Shown: piece by piece, positions 56,552 to 64,000 of the stretch
Layout: every line of letters begins with the position of its first letter
How positions within the stretch are numbered: position 1 is the stretch's first letter
Source: Nitrobacter winogradskyi
GTDB taxonomy: Bacteria > Pseudomonadota > Alphaproteobacteria > Rhizobiales > Xanthobacteraceae
DNA length: 64,000 nucleotides
Assembly (NCBI RefSeq): GCF_006539545.1
Contig: NZ_BJNF01000057.1
Span: forward strand, 33,697 to 97,696
Direction of reading: 5' to 3'
The notes under the pieces: generated by a model
What the model saw: the letters and a program-made list of their open reading frames with translations, nothing else
What the model was told of the DNA's origin: nothing
The model's database searches: none
Translations under genes and position numbers: made by a program

Positions 56552-56628
56552 TGGTCGGGGCAGCTGGATTCGAACCAACGACCTGCAGTACCCAAAACTG
56601 CCGCGCTACCAGGCTGCGCTATACCCCG
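56552..56628 (-). tRNA. tRNA-Pro (anticodon TGG)
   Basis: On the minus strand CGGGGTA pairs with TGCCCCG as acceptor stem. The D-arm is GCGC/GCGC with loop AGCCTGGTA. The anticodon stem GCAGT/ACTGC carries loop TTTGGGT, giving anticodon TGG. The T-arm has GGTTCGAATCC, the discriminator is A, and CCA is encoded. Confidence 0.95.
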
Positions 56629-56698
56629 ATCTGCTGGGAAACGATGTCGTTACATCCTTCCGGGCGGCCCAGCAAGTCGCTCAGAGCTTCCCGCGGAC

Positions 56699-57190
56699 TC
56701 AGCGGCCGTTGAAGAGCGGATGCGACACCCGGTCGCCGGGCGCGATGCCGTATTTTTTCGCAGTGCCTCCGATCACCTCGAGCACACCTTTAGCCGGCCC
56801 CCGTGACGAGATGATCCGGGTGGATAGAGGCTCGGTGTTCTCGGCGATCCGCACAATGCGACCATTCGAGCCGATAAAGATCATGTCGAGCGAGATGTAG
56901 GTGTTTTTCATCCACATCGACACCTGCTGCGCGGGAGAAAAATCGAACAGCATACCCTGCCCGTCAGGCAGATGCTTTCGATGCATCAATCCGGTGGCTT
57001 TTTCCTCGGGGGTCGCAGCCATTTCAACCGAGAATATTTTTACGCCGGTCTTGGTCGCGATCTCCAGCGGCTGGAGTTCGGCTGCGTGGACGCCGGCGTC
57101 GTCGGGGACGACCACGACAATCCAGGAAAACAGGACGATCCACAAAACGGCGCGGAACCACCCAGAACCGACATCCCGCAGTCGTAGCAT
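56699..57190 (-). CDS. DUF192 family exported or membrane-anchored protein
   Basis: A 163-residue protein with an N-terminal hydrophobic segment (about 13-37) acting as signal or anchor and a DUF192 domain (about 45-155): VEMAATPEEKATGLMHRKHLPDGQGMLF, MWMKNTYISLDMIFI, IAENTEPLST and KGVLEVIGGTAKKYGI. The family has a compact beta fold and no known activity. The ATG at 57190 is preceded by AGG. It follows a double cold-shock gene on the same strand, 152 bases apart. Confidence 0.88.
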   Translation of the reverse strand: MLRLRDVGSGWFRAVLWIVLFSWIVVVVPDDAGVHAAELQPLEIATKTGVKIFSVEMAATPEEKATGLMHRKHLPDGQGMLFDFSPAQQVSMWMKNTYISLDMIFIGSNGRIVRIAENTEPLSTRIISSRGPAKGVLEVIGGTAKKYGIAPGDRVSHPLFNGR

Positions 57191-57341
57191 CGGACAACCT
57201 GTCAGAACCATGATCACAAGGCGCAATTACCCAAGTCGCCCTCCGCCGCTAGCAGCAGGCGGTTGCGAGCGCAGAACACGATTCCCGAAAATCAAATTCC
57301 AAGCAACCCCGCGCGGCTTCCACGACGGTCTGTTTGACGGA

Positions 57342-57995
57342 TCAATGCGAGGACACGCTGGGAGCGCCCGTTTCAGGCTGGACTTCCGCTGCCATCATAC
57401 CCTTGCTGCCCGGCCCGAACCGGACCAGGACGAACTGCCCCGGTCGAAGCTCCGTGAGGCCGAAGCGCCGTAGCGTTTCCATGTGCACGAAAATATCCGG
57501 CGTTCCATCGCCGCGCGTCAAGAAGCCAAATCCCCGCAATCGATTGAACCACTTGACCTGCGCCCTCTCCAGGCCGCTGGTGGGTGTGACGCTGACGTGG
57601 GTCCGGGGCGGCAGCATCTGCGCCGGATGAATCGCGGTGGACTCATCCATCGACGTGATCCGGAACGCCTGATAGCCTTTCGCCCGCTGCACGCAGTCAC
57701 AGACCAGGCGAGCCCCCTCATAAGCGGTTTGATAGCCATCGCGACGAAGCACCGTGACGTGCAGGAGCACATCCGGCCAGCCGTTATCGGGAACGATAAA
57801 TCCGTAGCCTTTTGAAGCGTCGAACCATTTGATGACGCCGCTGATCTCGACGATGTTGGCGGGAGATTCCCCAAGTCCGGCAAACGGACCGGCCCCCGCC
57901 TCTCGATCGGTCGTTCCGGAAAAGTCCTTGGATCCCAAGGGATCGCTCGCCGTCGGCCCCGCAAATTTACTGGATTCAAAACCGTCCGACCCCAT
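57342..57995 (-). CDS. double cold-shock domain protein
   Basis: A 217-residue protein with a disordered N-terminus (about 1-48) and two cold-shock OB folds. CSD1 (about 50-118) has [16 protein letters not shown] and DVLLHV; CSD2 (about 146-212) has [16 protein letters not shown] and DIFVHM. The linker has a Pro/Thr-rich stretch. Tandem-CSD proteins of this kind are common in Alphaproteobacteria and bind nucleic acids. The presence of both RNP motifs in each copy suggests that both are functional. Confidence 0.92.
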   Translation of the reverse strand: MGSDGFESSKFAGPTASDPLGSKDFSGTTDREAGAGPFAGLGESPANIVEISGVIKWFDASKGYGFIVPDNGWPDVLLHVTVLRRDGYQTAYEGARLVCDCVQRAKGYQAFRITSMDESTAIHPAQMLPPRTHVSVTPTSGLERAQVKWFNRLRGFGFLTRGDGTPDIFVHMETLRRFGLTELRPGQFVLVRFGPGSKGMMAAEVQPETGAPSVSSH

Positions 57996-58660
57996 GACGC
58001 AGGCCCCCACACATTTTTACTACGGTTGCTTCAACTACGGCTGCCGTCTAGCGCAGCGCACCGTTATTTACGCCCGTATATAGCCAATCGAATCTCACGA
58101 ATCAAAAGATAACACTCTTGGGGACGTCGCAAGACAAAAGAAAAATCGATCGACATCTATAAACAGCCTTGCACAATGCACGAATCAGCCCTCACTGGAT
58201 TTTGATCCTCGGTTTGCCGATGGGCTTCATCGCTGTCGAAAATCATCGCCGGTACGTATTTTCGGCTGTTATCGATGAGGTTTGTAGAAGCATCGTATCG
58301 TTCGCTGCGCAGCGTGGGCGCAAACAGATCCGAGCGCCGGCAACTCCAAGTACCCGTAGCAAGTACCCGCAGACTCGCTTCCCGTCTGCGTTTGTTTTGA
58401 TTTTTTCTCTGGAATTTCTCCAAGTCAGGCGTGTGAAGTCAGGCGCGTGAATCCAGCACACGTCGACACGTCGGCGACAATCTGAATGCCGCGCGCACAC
58501 AAAGAATAAATGAACTTGGTTCAAAGCGTTCTGACGGCAGGTCATCGCAACGCGCGTTAACAATTAAAGACATCACCGGCCTGCGCTTCCACTCGTGAAC
58601 CGGCGCCCGCTGAGCGCCGACGCCGTTCTCCCGCTGGTGGAGCCGCGATGCGGGTGTCGA
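57996..58660. other. long intergenic stretch without a gene
   Basis: About 660 bases. The first 200 are A/T-rich and probably hold the promoter of the leftward double cold-shock gene. Open frames here are short and compositionally unlike genes. No repeats of families A to E are seen. Confidence 0.5.
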
Positions 58661-58690
58661 CCCGGAGAGATTTTTCATGACCTCTCCGGG
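58661..58690 (-). terminator. hairpin downstream of the Gly-rich gene
   Basis: The stem CCCGGAGAG/CTCTCCGGG with a 12-base loop lies 26 bases after the stop codon of the leftward Gly-rich gene. There is no T-run on the minus strand, so termination is possible but not certain. Confidence 0.45.
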
Positions 58691-58716
58691 GATCTTCAAC
58701 TCAGGTCAGTTCAGGG

Positions 58717-59199
58717 TTACCAGCGTCCGCGGCCACCGCCGCCCCAGCCGCGACCGCCACCACCCCAACCTCGGCCACCGCCGTAATAGGCACGGCCGCC
58801 ACCCCAGTGGCGTTGACCACCGTAATATCCCCGTCCGCCCCAGCCACGATTGCCGCCCCAATAGCCGCGGTGACCCCGGAAACCGCCATAGTAACCGGGA
58901 CCCCATCCGCCACCATAAAATCCTGGACCCCATCCGCCGCCTCCCCAGCCACCACCCCAACCGCCGCCGCCCCAGCCGGCACCGTAGATGCCCGGTCCAT
59001 ATCCTCCTCCATAGTACGGGCCGCCGCCGTAGTAACCGTAGGGTCCGTAGAACGAACTCGCCATTGCGCCCGCTGCGAGAGCGCCGACGGCAAGACCGAC
59101 ACCAAGGCCCGGTCCAAATCGTTGAGCCTGAGCCGGTGCCGAGATGACGGCGCTGCTGAGCGTGGCCACGGTCGCAATCATGATCAAGTTCTTCTTCAT
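58717..59199 (-). CDS. exported glycine/tyrosine/tryptophan-rich protein
   Basis: A 160-residue protein. The signal peptide MKKNLIMIATVATLSSAVIS ends near APAQA-QRF. After a short hydrophobic GVGLAVGALAAGAMASS segment, nearly the whole mature protein is GGGWGGG-, YYGGG- and RGWGG-type repeats. GAGG lies before the ATG at 59199. Similar Gly-rich surface proteins are common in the group, with no known function. It resembles the BA14K-like gene at 17301 in composition but lacks the C-terminal BA14K block. Confidence 0.75.
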   Translation of the reverse strand: MKKNLIMIATVATLSSAVISAPAQAQRFGPGLGVGLAVGALAAGAMASSFYGPYGYYGGGPYYGGGYGPGIYGAGWGGGGWGGGWGGGGWGPGFYGGGWGPGYYGGFRGHRGYWGGNRGWGGRGYYGGQRHWGGGRAYYGGGRGWGGGGRGWGGGGRGRW

Positions 59200-59647
59200 G
59201 TCGTATCCTCTCACCAGAGATCGTCGCAATAATGTGTTCTCTAAAACGAGGTTTGCAATGCGCTTGGCTTGAATACAGTCCAGATCGGGCTTCTATCGTT
59301 TCGCTTTAGTTTCCGAACATGGCGATTAAGAAGCCCGACGCTGACGCAGCCCGCGAGCCCCCGATGAGAATCGCTCTGCGATCCATCATTCTCAAGATGA
59401 TCGCCGGCCCTCGCCTTTTTCACCTGATAGAGTTGCTCAAGCGGGGAGGACGACGGTGCCGGGCATTTGCGCATCATGGTAGTCAAACGAGCAAGCGGTC
59501 CGAAGGGTTCCAGCGCCGTGGCAAAAAACGTCGTTTAGTTAACATTCCGCTTTGCGGCCGGATATCGGGAACTGGATATAATTTCACCGTACCGATCTGG
59601 TTTTGCTATGATTTTATCAACCCCCATCTCATCAGGAGACATCACAT
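59200..59647. other. intergenic region between divergent genes
   Basis: About 450 bases holding the promoters of the Gly-rich gene (leftward) and the glyoxalase gene (rightward). An open frame from 59319 runs into the glyoxalase gene in another frame but lacks coding character. Confidence 0.5.
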
Positions 59648-60097
59648 ATGCGCTACCTTCATACCATGCTGCGCGTGCGTAATCTTGAAATCGCGCTGAA
59701 ATTCTATGTGGATGCGTTGGGGCTGAAGGAGGTCCGTCGCGTCGACAACGACAAGGGGAAATTCACCCTGGTATTCCTATGCGCCCCCGAGGACGAGGAC
59801 CTGGTGAGGCAGTCCAGGGGGCGCGGCGCACCGCTGGTCGAACTGACCTACAACTGGGCGGAGGAGACTTACGGCGAGGATCGCTTTTTCGGTCACCTCG
59901 CCTATGAGGTGGACGACATCTATGCCACGTGTGACAGACTGATGCGGCTCGGGATCACGATCAACCGCCCTCCCCGCGATGGACAGATGGCGTTCATCCG
60001 CTCTCCGGACCTGCACTCGATCGAACTGCTGCAGAAGGGTGAACCTCGTCCGGCGGCTGAACCGTGGATATCGATGCCCAACACCGGTCATTGGTGA
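59648..60097 (+). CDS. gloA: glyoxalase I (lactoylglutathione lyase), VOC family
   Basis: A 149-residue metalloenzyme that isomerises the methylglyoxal-glutathione adduct to S-lactoylglutathione. All four metal ligands are in place by comparison with E. coli GloA: His5, Glu65, His83 and Glu126. VELTYNW and [11 protein letters not shown] are conserved. A short insertion (about residues 47-60, acidic then Arg-rich) distinguishes it from E. coli GloA. AGGAG lies 10 bases before the ATG. Confidence 0.92.
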   Translation: MRYLHTMLRVRNLEIALKFYVDALGLKEVRRVDNDKGKFTLVFLCAPEDEDLVRQSRGRGAPLVELTYNWAEETYGEDRFFGHLAYEVDDIYATCDRLMRLGITINRPPRDGQMAFIRSPDLHSIELLQKGEPRPAAEPWISMPNTGHW

Positions 60098-60270
60098 TAG
60101 CTTCCGGCAACGTTCCTTATGAATGGCGCGTTCGCCCGATGACGACGAGCTCATCGCTGCACGACCTCTTCTCTTCCCTTCCCAGGCAGTCCCTCGCAGG
60201 TGGCGAACGGGAACGATCGACGGCGGTTCACGTTCTCCTTTTGCATTTATTGACATACAAGGAGACGTCG

Positions 60271-60351
60271 ATGGGACGCGGACTTTTGCTTTGGCTGCTG
60301 GGCGTGCCGATACCCGTGATACTTCTGCTGTGGCTTTTCTTCGGCACTTGA
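60271..60351 (+). CDS. 26-residue hydrophobic membrane peptide
   Basis: A very short gene with a near-perfect ribosome-binding site (AAGGAG, 7 bases before ATG) and its own terminator 25 bases after the stop. The peptide is one transmembrane helix: MGRGLLLWLLGVPIPVILLL followed by WLFFGT, with a Pro-x-Pro kink in the middle. Similar peptides exist, as I recall, in other Bradyrhizobiaceae. Role unknown; small single-span proteins often modulate larger membrane complexes. Confidence 0.7.
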   Translation: MGRGLLLWLLGVPIPVILLLWLFFGT

Positions 60352-60376
60352 ACGCGCGCTACGTACTTGATTGAAG

Positions 60377-60399
60377 GCCTCGCTTAAGCGAGGCTTTTT
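60377..60399 (+). terminator. rho-independent terminator of the 26-residue peptide gene
   Basis: The palindrome GCCTCGCTTAAGCGAGGC is followed by TTTTTC. Confidence 0.92.
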
Positions 60400-60704
60400 C
60401 TTGCGCCGTGCCGCGATCCACTTCCTGGTGCCGTCGTGAAGCTGCCGGTGTGCCTGGATGCTTCATCTGAGGCGCCGGTCTGAGAAGAGATCAGCCGAAA
60501 GGGAGGCCCCGATACGGGGTCTCGCCAGGGAGAACGCTTGCTCCTCCGGGCAAACGCCACTATACGTTTCGCCGCTGCCGCCGAGCCGGTTCATCACCGC
60601 CCGGAGACGCTGCCTGATCAGATCAACACAGGATATTGATCTGGCGGCGATATCGCAGCGGATTGAGACTGAAGCGACGGCGCGATTTGCCGCTGAAAAG
60701 TTCA
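60400..60704. other. intergenic stretch before tRNA-Glu
   Basis: About 300 bases with no supportable gene. It must contain the tRNA-Glu promoter. Confidence 0.45.
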
Positions 60705-60779
60705 GCTCCCTTCGTCTATCGGTTAGGACGCCACCCTTTCACGGTGGAGAGAGCGGTTCGATTCCGCTAGGGAGCGCCA
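60705..60779 (+). tRNA. tRNA-Glu (anticodon TTC)
   Basis: Acceptor stem GCTCCCT pairs with AGGGAGC, anticodon stem CCACC/GGTGG carries loop CTTTCAC with anticodon TTC, the T-arm contains GGTTCGATTCC, the discriminator is G, and CCA is encoded at 60777-60779. The last 18 bases plus the next G recur at 62458, marking it as an integration target. Confidence 0.95.
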
Positions 60780-60780
60780 G
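60762..60780 (+). mobile_element. attachment site, left copy (tRNA-Glu 3' end)
   Basis: TTCCGCTAGGGAGCGCCAG is the 3' end of tRNA-Glu plus one base and is repeated exactly at 62458-62476. An integrase remnant lies directly inside it, the arrangement expected of attL. Confidence 0.85.
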
Positions 60781-60791
60781 CCCTCTGGCTA

Positions 60792-61200
60792 TCATTTTGT
60801 TTTCCTTTCAATTTTTTCCGAAATCCCAAATCCGCAGAAGCGGTTTGGGGCAAATTTCTTCGCTCTTCGGTCTTCCAGCTTGACGATTGCGCGCCGCCCG
60901 CCTCGCCTGCGATCCGCTTCGCGCGTGTAGCGCTCGGCTTCGCCTAGCGTGGTGTGACCGAGCACCGCCATGATGTCATGCGCGCTGCACTCTGCATCGG
61001 CCATCAGGCGGCCCAACGTCTTGCGCAAGCTATGCGGCCTGCATGTCAGGTCGGCAATGCCAGCGCGGCCTTGATCGCGTCACGCATCCAGCCGCTCAAG
61101 CCGTCAACCGTGAACGGCTTGCCGAAGGCGGTTGTCAGAATGCAGACGTGATGGCGCGGCACCGCGGTCATTCGACCCGCTTGTTTCCAGACTGGCCGAA
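60792..61200 (-). pseudogene. tyrosine recombinase (phage-type integrase) remnant
   Basis: On the minus strand one frame reads HHVCILTTAFGKPFTVDGLS and continues GWMRDAIKAA, then stops near 61057. A shifted frame continues ADLTCRPHSLRKTLGRLMAD and leads to SAHDIMAVLGHTTLGEAERY with TREADRRR, the C-terminal catalytic region (HxLR, LGH and active Tyr) of phage-type integrases. The N-terminal two thirds are missing and a frameshift splits the rest, so it cannot be active. It ends 12 bases from the attachment repeat, the normal place for such an integrase. Confidence 0.85.
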
Positions 61201-61312
61201 TCGCAACGAAGCGGAAGCTGCCGACGATGACAGCCGGGCTTTGGGCGCACGTGCCCTAACATCGCGGCGATTGGTCAGTCTGAAAAAGAAGCGTACCTGT
61301 CAAACCATCAGG

Positions 61313-62137
61313 TCAGAATCTAAACCCGATGCCGCCGACGGCTAGCTGGTGGGACATATCGTTGAAGCGGACCGCCCAGTTGGTCGTGGCAACATGAGTA
61401 GGATACACGGTAGAGCCGAAGGTCTGGTCGGTGGTGTCGACAAACAAGTAGCGGTACTCAGCAAACACGTAAGCGTTGCTGCCAAGGGCGACGCGAACGC
61501 CAGCCTTCGCTTGTGCGGCGAAGCCCCAGGAGGAGGAGTTCGCGCCGGAGTTGAAATGGTTGATACCGACTTCCAGCGGGTGGGTTTGAGTGGAGTCGGC
61601 ACCCTTGATGGAGATGCGGGCGGCTCCTATTCCGCCGCCGATATATGGAGTTATGGTCTGATAGGACGTTGGAAAGCTAAGAACCACATTCGCCAGAAGA
61701 ACAGCGTTATTCATCGGAAAAGTATCGTCAAACTTATGCTCTGGAAGCCGATTGGTGGGATTGTTCAGCGCCGCACGCTGCTTGCCGGCCAGATAGAAGC
61801 CTTCGATCTCGAGAGCGGGCATCAGGTTTGAGCCATACGACCATTCATGACCGACCTGCAGACCGACGAGACCAACGCCGCTGCTGTCGGACCGACCGTT
61901 GGCTCGGACGCTGAGCGGGCCTCCAGCGGCCTCGGTAAAAAAAGCGGTCCCGGACTGGGTGATGCTTCCTGTGCTGCCGCTGCCGCCGCCGCCGAAAAGA
62001 CCGACATAGACGCCGCGCGCCGGAGTGCCGCCGCCGATATCACCAGCGAGCGCCGTAGAGGACAGCGCCAGCAACAAGATGCTCGCAAGTCCTAGTTTGC
62101 AAGAATGATTCTCTGACAACATTGGCTTCGTCAACAT
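61313..62137 (-). CDS. outer-membrane beta-barrel protein
   Basis: A 274-residue exported protein. After a short lead MLTKPMLSENHSCKLG comes a signal peptide (ending SSTALA-GDI). The mature part has alternating hydrophobic strands, a surface-antigen/OMP_b-brl-like end (AYVFAEYRYLFVD and HQLAVGGIGFRF with C-terminal Phe), and a GIGAARISIKG strand. AGAGGGG lies 12 bases upstream of the chosen ATG. A 15-bp tandem duplication at the start codon gives two in-frame ATGs (62137 and 62122). It is inside the tRNA-Glu element and is the only intact cargo gene there. Confidence 0.8.
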   Translation of the reverse strand: MLTKPMLSENHSCKLGLASILLLALSSTALAGDIGGGTPARGVYVGLFGGGGSGSTGSITQSGTAFFTEAAGGPLSVRANGRSDSSGVGLVGLQVGHEWSYGSNLMPALEIEGFYLAGKQRAALNNPTNRLPEHKFDDTFPMNNAVLLANVVLSFPTSYQTITPYIGGGIGAARISIKGADSTQTHPLEVGINHFNSGANSSSWGFAAQAKAGVRVALGSNAYVFAEYRYLFVDTTDQTFGSTVYPTHVATTNWAVRFNDMSHQLAVGGIGFRF

Positions 62138-62146
62138 TGGCTTCGT
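62117..62146. repeat. 15-bp tandem duplication spanning the barrel-protein start codon
   Basis: CAACATTGGCTTCGT occurs twice in tandem. Each copy contains an ATG on the minus strand, so the protein begins with a repeated KPMLT/KPML stretch or can start at either copy. Confidence 0.9.
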
Positions 62147-62280
62147 TTTCCCCTCTGTGAAGTAATTCTGTTTCGAGTCATACCGCGCCGCGTCATCGCC
62201 TCCCATCCCCGAAGATGCGGATTCACAGCTGAGTTATCCTTGGGTTTCCGAACGGCACGACGGCCGCCAAGTGCACTCTA

Positions 62281-62330
62281 CGGCAAACGCTTCACGCGGA
62301 CCGGCACCCACTTCGTCGAAAACGCTATAA
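62281..62330 (-). repeat. palindromic repeat family A, partial copy
   Basis: CGCTTCACGCGGACCGGCAC and CCACTTCGTCGAAAACGCTATAA correspond to the left half of the family A element in reverse orientation. It lies inside the tRNA-Glu element. Confidence 0.7.
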
Positions 62331-62457
62331 GCACTCTCCGCGCCTGTATTGGCACGTCTCGCCGCTCGCAGACTGCTGCCCGCCCCGTGCGACACAACAA
62401 ACTAATCGGGCAACAAAAAGCTAAGCAATTTCAATTGTATTGGATACGAAACGACGT

Positions 62458-62476
62458 TTCCGCTAGGGAGCGCCAG
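62458..62476 (+). mobile_element. attachment site, right copy
   Basis: An exact 19-bp copy of the tRNA-Glu 3' end (TTCCGCTAGGGAGCGCCAG) with no tRNA upstream, as expected for attR. Confidence 0.85.
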
Positions 62477-62622
62477 TTAAATCAGCAACGTAGCTAGTTC
62501 ATTGCTCATTGTGTCTAACCTGGCCGGTTTGGGCGGGATGGACTTGCGTTCCGCCGGTAGGCCGCGATTATGCGGTGTGCGGCAAAGCGGGTACCGCGTC
62601 ATGAACGGATCGGAGTGAAGCC

Positions 62623-63036
62623 ATGAAAGCATCGTTGATAGCTCTGCTCGTGGCTCTTTTCTCGCATCTCGCTCCCGCCTTCGCGAAGGCGCCAAAGAAT
62701 ACGGGCGCTCCGCCTGCCGTGCAGCAGGAGTTTGATGGCTTCATCAAGAAATTCCGGGCCGCGTTGAAGGCCGATGATTCCACTGCCGTTGCCGGCATGA
62801 CGCAACTTCCATTCATGTCTGACGCCTCCATCGGTGATGCTTCGGCGTTCCGGGCGAAGATATATTCCGGCGATTTCACGGCGGGCAATCGCAAGTGTAT
62901 CCAGCGCAGCAAAGCCGTCTATGATCGCGACGGTGCAAACAACGATAATTACTTCATCTTCTGCGGCGATCTCATATTCACCTTCACGAAAACCTCGCAG
63001 GGATTTCTTCTTTCCGAGATCGGCATGAACGATTGA
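62623..63036 (+). CDS. exported protein of unknown function
   Basis: A 137-residue protein with a signal peptide (about 1-21, ending AFA-KAP). The mature domain begins with a helix (VQQEFDGFIKKFRAALKADD), followed by TQLPFMSDASIGDASAFRAK and a C-terminal beta region with two cysteines (GNRKCIQRS, FIFCGDLIFTFTK). The general pattern is that of small NTF2-like or SnoaL-like exported domains, but no family can be named. GGAG lies 8 bases before the ATG. Confidence 0.75.
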   Translation: MKASLIALLVALFSHLAPAFAKAPKNTGAPPAVQQEFDGFIKKFRAALKADDSTAVAGMTQLPFMSDASIGDASAFRAKIYSGDFTAGNRKCIQRSKAVYDRDGANNDNYFIFCGDLIFTFTKTSQGFLLSEIGMND

Positions 63037-63380
63037 AGACCTTGCATCGGCACGAGCGCACATGCCGCCGTGATGGCGACGAACGCTAAGCCGCGACGTC
63101 TGCGACCAAATACATATCAGCCATCCGATCAAGGTTCGCGTCACTCCTGCGCCAGGCGCTTGCCGGCGAGGTGGCTTCTGTTCTCGCAAAGGTGCAGCGT
63201 GCCCGCAATGCAATGAGGGGACGGTGCAACGCGCAACTACGGCTTGGAATCTGAGTGCAGCGCACACAGGCGCATGACGCATCATCCTTGATCTGGATCA
63301 ACGCTTCCGTGGCAACGTGGTGTGCAATAGGCCGACGTCGGCTGCGTTAAAGCGCTGCCGCATAAGCACGGAGATTGATT
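63037..63380. other. intergenic stretch without a gene
   Basis: About 340 bases. No repeat of the described families and no convincing open frame is seen. It probably holds the promoter of the small exported protein at 63381. Confidence 0.45.
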
Positions 63381-63719
63381 ATGCGATATTCGAGTTCTCT
63401 GCGCGCCACCATTCTGGCTGCGACCATTGCTGCTCTCGGTATGAGCGCCCAGGCCGGACCGATGCCGACACACACGGCGACGACGATGACATCGATGGTC
63501 CAGAAAAACACCACCGACGTGCGCTGGGGCGGCGGAGGTTATCGGGGCGCCGGAAGTTATGGCGGCTACTATGATGACTATCCCGCCTATGGCTACGCTT
63601 CTGTGTCGTACTACGACGAGCGCTATTGCTTGCCCCCTTTGGTGGTTATGCCGGCTACAAGGGTCCAAAGCCAATACCTTGGAGTCAAACCCAGTGAGAG
63701 GTTGCCCTGGACGGATTGA
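63381..63719 (+). CDS. small exported Gly/Tyr-rich protein
   Basis: A 112-residue protein starting at the ATG at 63381 after CACGGAGA. The signal peptide (about 1-25) ends SAQA-GPM. A short Thr/Met-rich part (PTHTATTMTSMVQKN) is followed by GGGGYRGAGSYGGYYDDYPAYGY-type sequence and a tail with one Cys (YDERYCLPPLVV). It resembles the other Gly-rich secreted proteins in this window in design. The non-repetitive tail is unlike them and might result from a frameshift. Confidence 0.65.
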   Translation: MRYSSSLRATILAATIAALGMSAQAGPMPTHTATTMTSMVQKNTTDVRWGGGGYRGAGSYGGYYDDYPAYGYASVSYYDERYCLPPLVVMPATRVQSQYLGVKPSERLPWTD

Positions 63720-63973
63720 GGAGCGTTCCGAAGGAGGATTTTTGGTTCATCATAGCCGTAAGGGGCGAAGATGAATCAGAAATCCGGGCCGGAAGGGTCA
63801 GCCTGCCGGATGATGAAGGCGCACGACCACTAGGACAGAAGCGCGTTCCTGGGGCTGTTCATTTGGTCCTCTGGGCTACTGAAGTTTCGCAACCTTCGGC
63901 TTCCTCGTTTCAGATCAGATGGACAGCCTGAACGCTCGCACCTGAAGCCTCACTAAGTGGCACTATCGCGACT
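63720..63973. other. intergenic stretch without a convincing gene
   Basis: About 250 bases before the window-end repeat. The open frame from 63716 has no ribosome-binding site and no recognisable residues. Confidence 0.4.
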
Positions 63974-64000
63974 TATAGCGTTTTCGAGCAAAGCATATCT
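63974..64000 (+). repeat. palindromic repeat family A, start of a copy cut by the window end
   Basis: TATAGCGTTTTCGAGCAAAGC is the left end of family A (compare 48681). Confidence 0.8.

Larger units (their letters stand above)
60781..62457. mobile_element. remnant integrative element at tRNA-Glu
   Basis: About 1.7 kb bounded by 19-bp direct repeats that copy the tRNA-Glu end. It contains a decayed tyrosine recombinase at the tRNA-proximal end, one outer-membrane barrel gene and an A/T-rich right margin. Most of the original cargo seems to be lost. Confidence 0.7.

Noticed and set aside
59319..59699. Open frame of 126 codons running into gloA in another frame
   Set aside because: It overlaps the well-supported gloA start and has no domain or plausible composition.

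Overview
The window is a GC-rich stretch of alphaproteobacterial chromosome. Gene content and order (divergent ssb/uvrA, aspS-rnd-ppx-ppk-hdaA-pgsA-purM-purN, mccAB, B12-dependent NrdJ, BA14K-like and Gly-rich secreted proteins, an NDUFS4-like complex I subunit, LexA boxes of the form GTTC-N7-GTTC) point to the Nitrobacteraceae/Bradyrhizobiaceae. A Nitrobacter or close relative is my best guess. That guess rests on general knowledge of the group, not on a database search. The 5' end of metC lies outside the window.

Layout. 1-11.4 kb: the 3' part of metC, then a five-gene leftward envelope operon (alpha-2-macroglobulin, PbpC, a GT39 glycosyltransferase, a GT2 polyprenyl-phosphate sugar synthase and a small LAB_N membrane protein). 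11.9-17.1 kb: tRNA-Arg(TCT), ssb, an outer-membrane barrel protein and uvrA; ssb and uvrA each have an SOS box. 17.3-22.5 kb: a BA14K-like Gly/Met-rich protein, then nrdJ behind an NrdR-type operator and a long structured leader. 22.6-24.2 kb: a lower-GC two-gene cassette (soluble protein plus four-helix membrane protein) that I cannot assign and that looks like an accessory, possibly defence, module. 24.4-33.9 kb: small-molecule and envelope genes (ROK kinase, YghU-type GST, SDR, FabA, a PD-(D/E)XK-like protein, CreA, L,D-transpeptidase, polysaccharide deacetylase). 33.9-51.2 kb: core metabolism and RNA/DNA housekeeping (maeB, aspS, rnd, a CNNM-type protein, ppx, ppk, hdaA, pgsA, purM, purN, csp, terC, ndk). 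51.4-59.2 kb: His-rich secreted protein, mccAB, NDUFS4-like subunit, tRNA-Pro(TGG), DUF192, a double cold-shock protein and a Gly-rich secreted protein. 59.6-64 kb: glyoxalase I, a 26-residue membrane peptide, tRNA-Glu(TTC) and the remains of a small integrative element with 19-bp direct repeats, a frameshifted integrase and one barrel protein.

Non-coding DNA is dominated by several families of palindromic repeats. Four genes (rnd, creA, terC, ndk) end in exactly the same 8-mer, TAGAGCAT, in which TAG is the stop codon and the rest is the end of a repeat. ppx ends at the edge of another repeat family whose second copy abuts the purM start codon. A further repeat has entered nrdJ in frame. These seams between repeats and genes, the 22.6-24.2 kb cassette and the nrdJ leader are the most interesting parts of the window.
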